DNA of 64,000 nucleotides from Cyclobacterium salsum (lineage in GTDB: Bacteria > Bacteroidota > Bacteroidia > Cytophagales > Cyclobacteriaceae), in NCBI RefSeq assembly GCF_010119245.1, contig NZ_WNKG01000008.1, forward strand, positions 307,126-371,125. Reading direction: 5' to 3'. The translations under genes and the position numbers were made by a program. Of the stretch, positions 42,947-52,300 are shown one piece after another; the first letter of the stretch is position 1; the number at the start of each line of letters is the position of its first letter. The notes under the pieces were generated by a model. It made no database searches and was not told the DNA's origin. It saw only the letters and a program-made list of their open reading frames with translations.

Positions 42947-44191
42947 CTAGGCGAATCCAAAAAGAAACGGAAAAAGTAAGGTGACCAGCAGTGCCCAAAT
43001 AAAGTAAAGCGGCAAATAGGAAACCATGACTTTTTCTACTTCATGCATTCCGGTTTTCTCCCTGAGCACCCCGATCAATTTCCAACTTACTAATAACAAA
43101 TGAATGAGTATCCACACATTTCCTCCCAGAACCGCTATTCGATTGGGAGTGATGCCCCATTCCGCCAATCGAAATACGATAGCCGACAGGGCCACACCAT
43201 TCACCAAAATGGTTACTCCAGCCAAAAGCGCCAGGATCCAAATTTCCAATGTCTTTTTGGATGCGGAGGAAAAGCCGGCGATCGAAAAGAAAATCAAAGC
43301 CAGAACACCCATCAACAAGGCATTGAACAGCATCAAAAAATCCCGGTCATTGTACGGATCTTTTCCCGAATAGGGAATAGCTACCAAATAAATAACCAGC
43401 ATCACCAGTAAAAGCGGGCTGAAAAGGGAAGCGATCACCTGAGATATTTTACCTACCACTTGGGGGTTGGTTTGGATCAGGTAGGTACTGATGATCGGAA
43501 GCGCCGCCAGTCCGAAAATGAGAATGTACTCGGTATAAAATTTTTCGATATCCAAGCCAATCACCGAAAACAGGCCCAGTGTAATACCGGTCAGAAGCCC
43601 TCCTGCAATGGCTATCGGAACGCCCATAACCAGTAAATCGCCATTAAATTTTAGAAAAGAAAGCCATCTTTCCCGTATCTTCTGTCCTCCACCTGCATGA
43701 GAAAATCCGAAAACACCCCACAAAATGACAAGTAAATGAAGGCAAGCCAACACCAGTGTATCACTGTCCGGATTTTCGGGTAGCAAATTGATGTAGACAA
43801 TACCACTTAAAGTAAGCAGGGCTATTGGAAGAACTTTTTCCTTTGGCAGCTGGTTTTTCCAGGAAAAATAGACGGTTAGCGTGGTAAACAGAATAAAGCC
43901 TACATTTCTTTGAAAGAAAAAGTCCTCATTAATCCCCAGAAGTACCGGAAGCCTAGCAGCAATGCCAGCCAAAAGACCCAGTAAGATCACCACCAGCCAT
44001 TCCCTGCGGCTTCCCCAGTCGATACCCTCTCCTTCGTGCTGCAATCGTTCTTGCCAGAAAATAGCGATGGGGATATTTTGAAGTTCCGGATACAGGTCTT
44101 GGAAAGCCCGGCGAAAACCAGATTTGTCGGATCGGTACAAGGATTCGAGCTGCCCTGGTTCGTTGATGTGTCTGCGGATGGTCTCTTTCAT
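42947..44191 (-). CDS. DUF4153 multi-pass membrane protein
   Basis: 414 residues. A cytoplasmic N-terminus of about 65 residues (RRHINEPGQLESLYRSDKSG) is followed by 11-12 transmembrane helices. The pattern of the helices and the FLMLFNALLMGVLALIFFSI and VALSAIVFRLAEWGITPNR segments match DUF4153, whose function is unknown. Just upstream on the same strand is a winged-helix gene (28 nt) and a second membrane gene, so the three may be one operon. Confidence 0.85.
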   Translation of the reverse strand: MKETIRRHINEPGQLESLYRSDKSGFRRAFQDLYPELQNIPIAIFWQERLQHEGEGIDWGSRREWLVVILLGLLAGIAARLPVLLGINEDFFFQRNVGFILFTTLTVYFSWKNQLPKEKVLPIALLTLSGIVYINLLPENPDSDTLVLACLHLLVILWGVFGFSHAGGGQKIRERWLSFLKFNGDLLVMGVPIAIAGGLLTGITLGLFSVIGLDIEKFYTEYILIFGLAALPIISTYLIQTNPQVVGKISQVIASLFSPLLLVMLVIYLVAIPYSGKDPYNDRDFLMLFNALLMGVLALIFFSIAGFSSASKKTLEIWILALLAGVTILVNGVALSAIVFRLAEWGITPNRIAVLGGNVWILIHLLLVSWKLIGVLREKTGMHEVEKVMVSYLPLYFIWALLVTLLFPFLFGFA

Positions 44192-44219
44192 AATGGGAGG
44201 AGGTTGGGAGGCGGATGAG

Positions 44220-44525
44220 CTATTTTTGACTCACTTTTTTGATCAGGGCTTCCAGGGTATTCAGGTGTTCGGTGAATTTTTGCCTGCCCAGGTCCGTAGC
44301 CGCGTAACTGGTGTTTGGCTTTTTACCTACAAACTGCTTTTTTACCTGAATAAACCGGTGTTTTTCCAAGGCTGTCAGATGGCTGGCAAGGTTTCCATCC
44401 GTCAGTTCGAGCAATTGCTTTAACTCATTGAAGTCCAGTTTTTGATTGACCATAAGAGCGGACATGATGCCCAGCCGAATCCGGCTTTCAAATACCTTAT
44501 GTAGTCCGTGGATCGAAGTCTTCAC
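44220..44525 (-). CDS. Winged-helix transcriptional regulator
   Basis: 101 residues from the GTG at 44525, which overlaps the upstream stop as GTGA; an ATG further upstream would add a leader read from the other frame. It is a whole single-domain winged helix of HTH_34 type (LGIMSALMVNQKLDFNELKQ, LTDGNLASHLTALEKHRFIQ, NTSYAATDLGRQKF). Such small ArsR/MarR-like proteins are often found with DUF4153-type or bridging membrane genes, which they probably control. Coupled to the membrane gene upstream. Confidence 0.85.
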   Translation of the reverse strand: MKTSIHGLHKVFESRIRLGIMSALMVNQKLDFNELKQLLELTDGNLASHLTALEKHRFIQVKKQFVGKKPNTSYAATDLGRQKFTEHLNTLEALIKKVSQK

Positions 44526-45148
44526 TTTTCGTAGGTAACATGCATATACAGTCCAAAAAGAATATGCAGCAAGCCAAACCCGATGGCCCAGCACAAGAGC
44601 CCATAGGGAATAAAATGGGCGCAAAATAAGCCCAGGCCGACCTGCAATAGGCCAAGCGGCTTTAATTCGTTAAAGGCCGCGTGCCCGGCATTGAAAATGG
44701 CCAAGCCATAAAAAATCAGTGAAAGAGGTGCCAATAGACCAGTCATTCCTTTTCCAAGCAATAGAAGTAGCAAAAGGCCTCCAGCGGTCAAGGGAACGGC
44801 CATCTGGAGGACCAGCCGCCGGGCCGTAGGACTCCATGCGGTTTCCTTTCTCTTAGATGCCTTTTGATAGGATAGAAAAACGGTACTTCCTACTGCCAGC
44901 ACTAAAACCAATACTGCGGTCATCAACGTTTTTGCCAGATTGGGGGAACTCCCTTCTGAAAGAAGATCGGGATCCGTTACGCTGGTTGGGTTAAAATCAA
45001 ACAGCCAATAGGCCAGGAAGGCTCCTATCAACGCATAGCATCCAGCCAGAATGCCAGCCGAGCCGGAGAGGGAATAAAACCGGGAAGACCGCTCCATCAG
45101 ATGACGGATCTCGGTAATATCTCTTAAGTAATCCTTTTCTTTTTTCAT
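44522..45148 (-). CDS. Membrane protein coupled to the winged-helix regulator
   Basis: 208 residues from the ATG at 45148 (start MKKEKDYLRDITEIRHLMER), rather than from an ATG 42 nt upstream. A cytoplasmic helix is followed by six membrane helices (about 26-48, 73-92, 110-125, 129-145, 150-168, 175-195). Its TGA overlaps the regulator's GTG by four bases. Such membrane and winged-helix pairs are common in Bacteroidota; the function is not known. Confidence 0.8.
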   Translation of the reverse strand: MKKEKDYLRDITEIRHLMERSSRFYSLSGSAGILAGCYALIGAFLAYWLFDFNPTSVTDPDLLSEGSSPNLAKTLMTAVLVLVLAVGSTVFLSYQKASKRKETAWSPTARRLVLQMAVPLTAGGLLLLLLLGKGMTGLLAPLSLIFYGLAIFNAGHAAFNELKPLGLLQVGLGLFCAHFIPYGLLCWAIGFGLLHILFGLYMHVTYEK

Positions 45149-45292
45149 TTTAAAAGTACTTTGTATTACAAAGTTAAATTTAAAATTCAATTTTGCAACA
45201 GGCAGGCTGCTGGAATTCTGGAATAGTAAGATTTTTTTTGCGTCTTAGCTGGAAAGAAAAATGGAAACCAAGCTATTTTGGTTTGAAAGTAT

Positions 45293-46252
45293 CTAACCTT
45301 CATCCCAAATCATAGCCACCTTACCTCGGGTACGCATGGATTCTATATAGGCAATTGCTTTTGGAATATCCCGATAGGAATAGGTCTTTTCCAGGTGGAC
45401 ACTGATTTTCCCTTCCTTTACCAGGGAGGCCAACATTTCCAGATCCGGGGTGTTGGCCGCAGCGGTGAACTGTGCCAAGGGAAATTTACCAAGGACCCCT
45501 CGCAACATCAAAACTGCCAAGTGTTTCATGTTGGTAAAGCCGATTACCACACCCCGCTTCCCTATACGGGTAAAGTCCCGGTAAAACAGGTTTCCATGGG
45601 TATCCAAAACAAGGTCGTATTTTCCCTGGTGTCGGTGAATATTTTCCTTATCATAGGCAATAACTTTATCGGCTCCGAGTGATCGGACAAAATCCCCATT
45701 TCTTGCTGAGCAAACTCCGGTCACTCTTGCTCCATACGCCTTTGCGATTTGTACGGCCAAATGACCAACGCCACCGGAGGCACCGTTGATAAGTACCGAT
45801 TCCCCTCTTTGAAGCTTGCCATGAGTGATTAGGGCCTGCAACGCCGTAAGCCCTGCAACGGGCATGCTTGCCATGGTCGCAAAACTGCTGCCCTCCGGCA
45901 TGTGGGCACAAGCAGTCGCGGGAACCACAGCATATTCGGCAAAGGTTCCCCCATTTAAATCCTCCCCAAATACCCGGTCTCCTACCTGAAACGGGCCTGC
46001 ATCCTCCCCAACTTCTTCCACCGTCCCCGCAAAATCAGCTCCCAGTAGTTTGTTTTTGGGAGTTATCAATCCAAAAGCCAACCGGGCTAACACGGGTGTT
46101 CCACGTAATATATGCCAATCGGCAGGATTGGCCGAGTTTGCCGCTGTCTTTACCAGTAAGTGGCCTTTCTTAACGGTAGGCTTTTCCACCGTGTCCAGGC
46201 GTAATACCTCTGGACCCCCATAGCGTGTTCTGAGATAAGCTTTCATTTTCAT
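45293..46252 (-). CDS. Zinc-independent MDR alcohol dehydrogenase/quinone oxidoreductase
   Basis: 319 residues. GroES-like N-terminus (GHLLVKTAANSANPADWHIL, GADFAGTVEEVGEDAGPFQV, GDRVFGE) followed by a Rossmann domain (GASGGVGHLAVQIAKAYGA). The zinc-binding cysteines of classical ADHs are missing, as in quinone oxidoreductase-like MDR enzymes, which use NADPH. Two ATG codons six nt apart (46252 and 46246) are both possible. It lies 49 nt downstream of the BlaR1-like gene on the same strand. Confidence 0.9.
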   Translation of the reverse strand: MKMKAYLRTRYGGPEVLRLDTVEKPTVKKGHLLVKTAANSANPADWHILRGTPVLARLAFGLITPKNKLLGADFAGTVEEVGEDAGPFQVGDRVFGEDLNGGTFAEYAVVPATACAHMPEGSSFATMASMPVAGLTALQALITHGKLQRGESVLINGASGGVGHLAVQIAKAYGARVTGVCSARNGDFVRSLGADKVIAYDKENIHRHQGKYDLVLDTHGNLFYRDFTRIGKRGVVIGFTNMKHLAVLMLRGVLGKFPLAQFTAAANTPDLEMLASLVKEGKISVHLEKTYSYRDIPKAIAYIESMRTRGKVAMIWDEG

Positions 46253-46300
46253 ATTAAGGTTGATAAAGCGAATAAACTTACATTAAAAGAATCCCCGATT

Positions 46301-47662
46301 TTATTTTGAGATTAGGTCTATTGTTTCCAGGTCTATATCCGGTTCCCATATTTTGCTCCTGTCATAAGTCGAACGTAAGTCGAATCTAAAATTAAACTGA
46401 ACCAGTTTCCCCTGGAAGTCGGTAATTTCCAATTTTGGAAGGGATTCAATCACCCTTTTTCCCTCTGTTAAAAGCGTTTTGTGGCGATAGGAATTTATTT
46501 TTTCCAAATTTTCGGAACGCTCGCCCATATATCCAATAATGACGACTTCATCATATTCTATGTATTCCTCATCAGGTTTCACTTCCAAGACCTGCTGTAT
46601 AATTCCATCAGCGCTGACCCTGGCATAAAGTCTTACCGTTCCTATTAGCCCGGCTGACCTTGCATCATTGGGGTATTTTAAGTTTTTTGACAGGTACTTA
46701 TTTATCCCTTCAATTGAATTTATGGAATCGGAAGGATCTTCCTGCACCTGCTGACTTGATTGCTCGATACCTGATCCGCTATCGCTAATCGCTACCGTTT
46801 TCTTCCCAGAAAGGGACAGCAGCAGCAAGGCAAATACGGGCAGAATGGCCAACCTGCTAAGGCTGACAAATCGGTTTTTATTTTTGGCGTTCATCATGAT
46901 CATTCGTTTTTGAAGGTTACTTGAATTAATGGCTGTAAATAATGGGGAGTTGATGCTGTTCAGGGCCATGGCGAGCATGGTGTACTGATATTCCTGTTTA
47001 TCCGAAACGCTGATCACCCTGTCATCTGCCCGGAACTCCAGGTTGTTCCGGATGGCCTGGGCATGAAACCTGGCAAAAGGATTGAACCACTGCAGGGCCA
47101 AAAGCAATTCGGAAAGGATGATATCGTAGAAATGCCGTTCACGGGAATGTACTGCCTCATGATGTAATACCATTTCCAGTGAGGCATTTCCCAGCAAATT
47201 TTTCCCGATAATGATCTTGTCAAGAAAGGTGAAGGCCATGTCCTTTTGTTCGGCTACCCAGACTTTCATTCCGGCGATATTTACTTCCTTACAGTTTTTT
47301 CCTATCCTGGCAGCTGCTATATAGCCAACGATCAGCCTGGCCAAACAAATTACCAGTCCAATCAAATACCCATACAGTAGTACATCCGCCAAACCGATGT
47401 CACTTTCCATGGTTTTTGCCTTTAATTCAGAAGTCCAGGCACGACTTACCCTATTTCCTGAAAAAAAGATGGTGACAGGGGAAAAGGGGGAGTAGGTAGG
47501 GAAAGTAAGCAGAGGAATGATAAAAGCAGCTATAAATGATCCGGCAAGGTAGCAGCGGTTAAACACAAACCCTTTGCTTTTCCGAAAGAGAAAAAAGTAG
47601 GTTGTATAGAAAACAGCTGTTCCTATGGAAACTTTTAAGAGGTAATAAAGGATCGCTTCCAT
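46301..47662 (-). CDS. BlaR1-like M56 metallopeptidase sensor
   Basis: 453 residues. Three N-terminal membrane helices (about 5-22, 37-55, 94-115) flank a cytoplasmic loop and the M56 zinc peptidase (HEAVH with H168, E169 and H172), and a fourth helix lies near 270-285. The C-terminal 130 residues have a TonB-like domain (NDARSAGLIGTVRLYARVSA), not a penicillin-binding domain. By analogy with BlaR1, a signal activates the peptidase to remove the repressor. The BlaI-like gene lies two nt upstream, so the two are one operon. Confidence 0.88.
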   Translation of the reverse strand: MEAILYYLLKVSIGTAVFYTTYFFLFRKSKGFVFNRCYLAGSFIAAFIIPLLTFPTYSPFSPVTIFFSGNRVSRAWTSELKAKTMESDIGLADVLLYGYLIGLVICLARLIVGYIAAARIGKNCKEVNIAGMKVWVAEQKDMAFTFLDKIIIGKNLLGNASLEMVLHHEAVHSRERHFYDIILSELLLALQWFNPFARFHAQAIRNNLEFRADDRVISVSDKQEYQYTMLAMALNSINSPLFTAINSSNLQKRMIMMNAKNKNRFVSLSRLAILPVFALLLLSLSGKKTVAISDSGSGIEQSSQQVQEDPSDSINSIEGINKYLSKNLKYPNDARSAGLIGTVRLYARVSADGIIQQVLEVKPDEEYIEYDEVVIIGYMGERSENLEKINSYRHKTLLTEGKRVIESLPKLEITDFQGKLVQFNFRFDLRSTYDRSKIWEPDIDLETIDLISK

Positions 47663-47664
47663 CG

Positions 47665-48021
47665 CTATTTGGATCTGATAAGTTTTAGAATTTCGTCAAT
47701 TTCCTTCTGATCAAGTTGCTCTTCGTCTATAAAAGAAGCCACCGCCTTTGAAAAAGAATTGTCGAAATAATCGCTGATAAGGGCTTTCATGTATCGTTGG
47801 CGGTAAGCCTCCTTCGTGAGCAGGGGGAAATATTCATAGGTGTTTCCATATTGTTTATAGCCCACGATGCCCTTTTCCTGCAGGATCCTGACCATAGAAG
47901 AGATGGTATTGTATGGGGGTTTGGGGTCAGGAAACTCAGCCAGGATGTCTTTGACGAAGCCTTTTTGGAGCTTCCAAAGAATCTTCATGACCTCCTCTTC
48001 TTTTTTGGTGAGTTTATCCAT
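47665..48021 (-). CDS. BlaI/MecI/CopY-family repressor
   Basis: 118 residues. A complete winged helix (LTKKEEEVMKILWKLQKGFV, PPYNTISSMVRILQEKGIVG, YFPLLTKEAYRQRY) followed by the C-terminal dimer helices (DNSFSKAVASFIDEEQLDQ). It binds operators with TACA/TGTA half-sites and is inactivated by proteolysis by the coupled M56 protein. An operator overlaps its own promoter at 48049-48079, so autorepression is likely. Confidence 0.92.
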   Translation of the reverse strand: MDKLTKKEEEVMKILWKLQKGFVKDILAEFPDPKPPYNTISSMVRILQEKGIVGYKQYGNTYEYFPLLTKEAYRQRYMKALISDYFDNSFSKAVASFIDEEQLDQKEIDEILKLIRSK

Positions 48022-48599
48022 GAGTAGTTAGCTTTTAAACTTAATATTTAAATATACACCTGATTTATCAATAATGCAATTGTTTTATCAGTTATGATGC
48101 AAATTGTTTCTGCGTATCAGGTGTATCTGCAAGTCGGAAAAGGCTGAAAGGAAACGAAATTTATTCTGAAACGGTCCAAATTATGGCCCATCAAACAGTA
48201 TCAACTCCACCTCAATAGAATTGGGCTTTACACCATTCCATAAATTTGAAACCTAAACCAGGGCCTTTCGCCAAAATGGGTGAAATTTGGATGGAAAATT
48301 TTAAGGATATATGATTTGGCTAAAGCCAATGATAGGCACAAATCCTCTATGCCTACAGCTAAAGGAGTAGGCAATTGATCAAAAGAATCCCGGGAATACG
48401 GCTCTTGAAATTCAAATAAGGAAAAAGTTGTACCCTATAAATGGCACTTTCCTGCCTAAATAGACTGTTTTATAGGAGTGGATACCCGCCTTATTTCTCT
48501 CCTGAAATAAGACAGGCAGCCTTTGCAGGCACCTAATACCAATTTTGAAACATTTAATATTATACGTATGTTTATTGACATTAATGAATTTATACACGT
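48022..48599. other. Divergent region between the BlaI and DUF6364 operons
   Basis: 578 nt. Holds the blaI promoter and operator (48049-48126) and the toxin-antitoxin promoter (48545-48601). The middle has the repeated words TTGGCTAAAGCC and AGCTAAAGGAGTAGGCAATT (48316-48377), which resemble a repetitive element common in Bacteroidota. No gene. Confidence 0.55.
48049..48126 (-). promoter_or_regulatory. blaI promoter with paired operator half-sites
   Basis: Minus-strand TTG (48077-48079) and -7 box TATATTTA (48049-48056) are 20 nt apart. ATACACCTGAT (48054-48064), overlapping the -7 box, and its inverse ATCAGGTGTAT (48116-48126) are perfect 11-bp copies 51 nt apart. The halves contain TACA/TGTA as in BlaI operators; a looped, autorepressing complex is inferred. 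Confidence 0.75.
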
Positions 48600-48601
48600 A
48601 T
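48545..48601 (+). promoter_or_regulatory. Promoter and operators of the DUF6364/PIN operon
   Basis: TTG at 48545-48547 and -7 box TATGTTTA at 48567-48574 are 19 nt apart. The palindrome ATACGTAT (48562-48569) overlaps the -7 box, and a related ATACACGTAT (48592-48601) overlaps the start codon. This fits autorepression by the antitoxin. Confidence 0.65.
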
Positions 48602-48848
48602 GGAAAAATTAACATTAAGCATAAAGGATAAAGATAAGATTAAATGGGCAAAGTCATTCGCCAAAGAAAAAAACACGAATGTCTCGCGCTTGTTTGAAAG
48701 CTTTCTAGAATCGCTCATGTCTTTTGAACAGAGAGAAGTGGTCCTGAGCAAAAACCTTCAAAATCTCAGGCAACCGGGTAGTCGACCCAATCAGAAACAG
48801 ATTGAAAACCATTTGAACAAGAGAAGGAATCGTCAAACTACAAAATAA
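48600..48848 (+). CDS. DUF6364-family antitoxin
   Basis: 82 residues. An N-terminal beta strand and ribbon-helix-helix-like segment (MEKLTLSIKDKDKIKWAKSF, then AKEKNTNVSRLFESFLESL) and a basic, flexible C-terminus (NHLNKRRNRQTTK). DUF6364 proteins are the antitoxin of a type II pair with PIN toxins: the N-terminus binds the operator and the C-terminus blocks the toxin. The PIN gene starts eight nt downstream. Confidence 0.85.
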   Translation: MEKLTLSIKDKDKIKWAKSFAKEKNTNVSRLFESFLESLMSFEQREVVLSKNLQNLRQPGSRPNQKQIENHLNKRRNRQTTK

Positions 48849-48856
48849 CATTTGCT

Positions 48857-49279
48857 GTGAAGCATCTTTTTTTAGATACCAATGTTATCCTTTCTTTCCA
48901 CTTCGCCGATGCGGAAAAGCACCAACAAAAGGCCATTGATTATATTTTTAATGAAATAGAGCGAAAAAGATGGACAGGCCACATTAGCCTTGTCACTTTT
49001 TATCAATTGCTTTATTTCATTGACCGAAAAATCAAGAATCCCAAAACAGCTGCTCAGCGTGCTTATGCCTATCTTGCTATTCTTAAGATTACTCCATTCA
49101 ATCCCTCGTTTCTTTCTGCATTAAATTTTGACCTTTGGCCGGATTACGAAGATGGCCTGCAATACTGCTGTGCACAAAGCGGGGCCTGCGAAATTATTAT
49201 AACCACAAATAGCCCTGATTTCTTCGCCTCAGACCTTCCTGTCATCGATCCTCTCAATTTCGTCTTGCAGCATCAATAG
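48857..49279 (+). CDS. PIN-domain toxin (VapC-like)
   Basis: 140 residues from a GTG eight nt after the antitoxin stop; no ATG is near. The PIN core has the first acidic residue in HLFLDTNVIL, a glutamine rather than glutamate in TFYQLLY at the second site, and DYEDGLQYCCAQ with the third acidic group. The usual TxxxxDF end is TTNSPDF. The fold is that of Mg-dependent RNases that cut tRNA or mRNA. The change E to Q at the second acidic site is odd and might lower activity. Confidence 0.82.
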   Translation: MKHLFLDTNVILSFHFADAEKHQQKAIDYIFNEIERKRWTGHISLVTFYQLLYFIDRKIKNPKTAAQRAYAYLAILKITPFNPSFLSALNFDLWPDYEDGLQYCCAQSGACEIIITTNSPDFFASDLPVIDPLNFVLQHQ

Positions 49280-49323
49280 TCTGGGGCAAACAATACCCTT
49301 TCTACCATTTTTCACCAGCAATT

Positions 49324-52300
49324 TCAAAAAGAATTGACCTGCAACTCAATTTCATTCCGGCCAGGAGACAGCCGGATGGAGCCAAACTGGGTATTGACTT
49401 TTTCCCCATTGAGCGAAACCGCATCATTAGGGCCAAATTCCAAAAACAAATCGGCAGATACATTGGCCGGCAAATCAAAGGCATAGCGCTGCAGGCGATT
49501 GGTTACCCTTTTATAGGAAGCATTCACCTTGCCGGTAAGGAAAGGCACGGTGATAGCCGTTTCCGTTAGCCTACTCAGCTGGGGCCGGATTTCCAGCAGG
49601 CTGCCCCCTGGCGTTTTGGGCAGGATACCCCACATTTTCCGGGCCACGATATTACCGGGCACGGCTCCCCAGGCATGGTTCCAGTCGGCATTGGGCTTAT
49701 ACTTCATGTCCCAGGCCTCCAGGGTGATGGTGGAGCCGATGGCGATCATGTTCCACCAGCTGCGGTCATGGGTGGCCGTCATCAGCTCAAGGGCATAATC
49801 TTCCTCACCGGCATTGTACAACCCATCCATCAGGTATTGGGAACCGTACACGCTGCAGGCCATGCCCCGTGATTTGATAAATTCCACCACAGCCGGAATG
49901 TTTTCTTTGGGCACCATATTGAAGGCCAGCGGCATCATGTTGGCATGCAGGGAGGAATGACCGGCTCCTTCTCCATCCAGGTAAATGCCGGTTTCGGGAT
50001 CCATTAATTTCTCCGTAACGGCTTTCTTCACCTTGGCAGCCATCAGTTCGTATTCCATGGCTTCCCCGGTTTTGCCCATGATCCGGGCAAATTCTCCCAT
50101 GATTTCCAGGTTACGGAAATACAAAGCGTTGATGACGGTATTGATGGGGGTAAAAACAAATCCGTCCCGTTCGCCTTCTTCCGTGGCCAACTCCCAACCG
50201 GTGTCCTTTTGGGCCGGTGGCCAGTCCACGATATCCCTCATTTTCACCTCAGGATCTTTAAAGCCCAGCTTTTTCATGAATTCCGGCGTTGCGTTGGCAG
50301 AACTGATCAATCCGTCTTCCCGGGCCAGCTCCATCAGGGTTTTGTGCTTTAGTTCATCGTAGTAGTGTTCAATCAGCTCGGTATTGCCGGTGTACAGGTA
50401 ATCCTCGTAAAACATCAGTGCCACATGCAGCTGCCATTCGGTGGGCCAGGTGGGGTTTTCCATAAAATATTCGATGCTACGCCGGGCAATGGGGTATTCC
50501 CAATCCACCGCATAATGGCTGAGTTGGTTGATATAGGCATCGGCCTCGTAGGGAATGCGCTCCCGGTCCCCATCCACATAGATACCGGCAAAGGAAGTGG
50601 CCTTCATCGAATACTTGCACAAGTCCCAAACCTGATTCAAGATGGTGTCTGAACTACTAAACTGACTTTGATCTTCTTCAAAATAACCAAAATAGGCTTG
50701 TTGGGTAAGTGCTTCCGGCTGCTTTTGGGCTACGATTTCGGCATAGCGAAAAGGCAGCAATACCGGAAATGAATCCGGCAGGGCCACCGCTGCGGGGCCT
50801 GTATTCCGCTCATCAGGTGGCAACTGCAGCACATACTGATCTTTTTCAGGACCGACCGCTACCTCCACTTCCTGAAAACGGATATGGCCCTGCGGGTCCC
50901 GGTTGATCCTCCCTCCTTCCAGCTGCTCACCCAGGCGAACGGTCAGTGTTTCCGGTTTATCTGCCTGGTAGCGGAAAGCCAGGTTGGCAAAAGCGGCTTT
51001 ACCAAAATCAGCCATCCAGGTATCCCCTGATACTTTTTCCAGATTTTGAGGCAGGATATCTTCCTTTAAAAATCCATTTGCCGTGGTCAGGTATCCCCCA
51101 TTTTCCCCCACCTGAAATTCCTGGCCCGCGGCATACCGGCCGGTACGGTTGTCTCCATCCCAAAGCCTTGCCTTCCAATAGTAGGTTTTGTTACCTTCCA
51201 GGGCATCCCCTTCATAGGCAAGGTTAAAGGATTGATTTCCGGGTACTTTGCCACTGTCCCATACATCTCCAATATTCTGGTTGATTTTTTCTTCTGAGCT
51301 GCTCACCAGGATCTGATAGGCGGACTGAAAAACCAGGCCTTCCGGCACCTGCCAGCCAAATTCAGGTCTGGTATCCTTCAATGTCAACCCTGAAGGATTG
51401 CGGATCATTTCTACATGAAGATTTTCAGGGGCAGCCGTGCTTGCGTCTGAGAGGGCTTCTCCCATGTTGTCCAGCTTTTTTCGAAAAGCCGCTAGCCTGG
51501 CAGCATGCTGCGGATCTTTAGCCAGGTTGTTGATTTCTTTTGGATCGTCCCTTAGGTGGTACAATTCTTCAATGGATTTGTCATTGACATAGCGAAAATA
51601 CTTCCACTCTGCCGTACGCAGGCCTTCACTTGGCGGGATATTTTCAAAATCCCAAAGGTGCTCTATCAGGACCGTATCCCTATTGAGCCGCTCTCCCTTC
51701 ACCACCGGCATCAGACTTTTGCCCTGGTAGGCTTCAGGTACCTGGACCCCAGCCAAATCCAAAATGGTGGCGGGCACATCCACATTGGCCGCCATCTCCT
51801 CTGAATCCATGTGATTGGTAAGCCTGGGATCGTAGACCATTAATGGCACCCGGATAGAATTGTCATACATCAGCCATTTGCCGGCCAACTGCCTTTCTCC
51901 CAGAAAGTATCCATTATCTCCCATCAGGATAATGACTGTGTTCCGGTCCATGCCTTTGGCTTTAAGTTGCTGTCTGATTTTGGCAATTTCCAGGTCTATG
52001 CCTGAAAGCATGCGGTAATAGCCTTTGACACTGTGCTGGTATTTTTCCGGCGTATCGTAGCGCCAGGTCCAGCGAAGGCGATTGAAGCCGGATTTAACGA
52101 TCTCCGGTTGGGCTTCAAAATAACGGTCTTCGGAAAGGTCCGCATCCGGAACTGTTGTGCCCTGCAAAAGAGGATCCACTTCCTGTTGCCAAAAATATTG
52201 ATCCTCGGCCGGATCGTGTGCATGGGGAGCACTGAATGACAACGAGAGGCAAAAGGGTTCATCCGGATTGGCCTGGTCAATAAAATCCAGCGCCTGCTGC

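Noticed and set aside
42730..42984. Possible small gene on the plus strand
   Set aside because: Overlaps the end of the DUF4153 gene, has no ribosome site and no recognisable domain; two frames look equally plausible.
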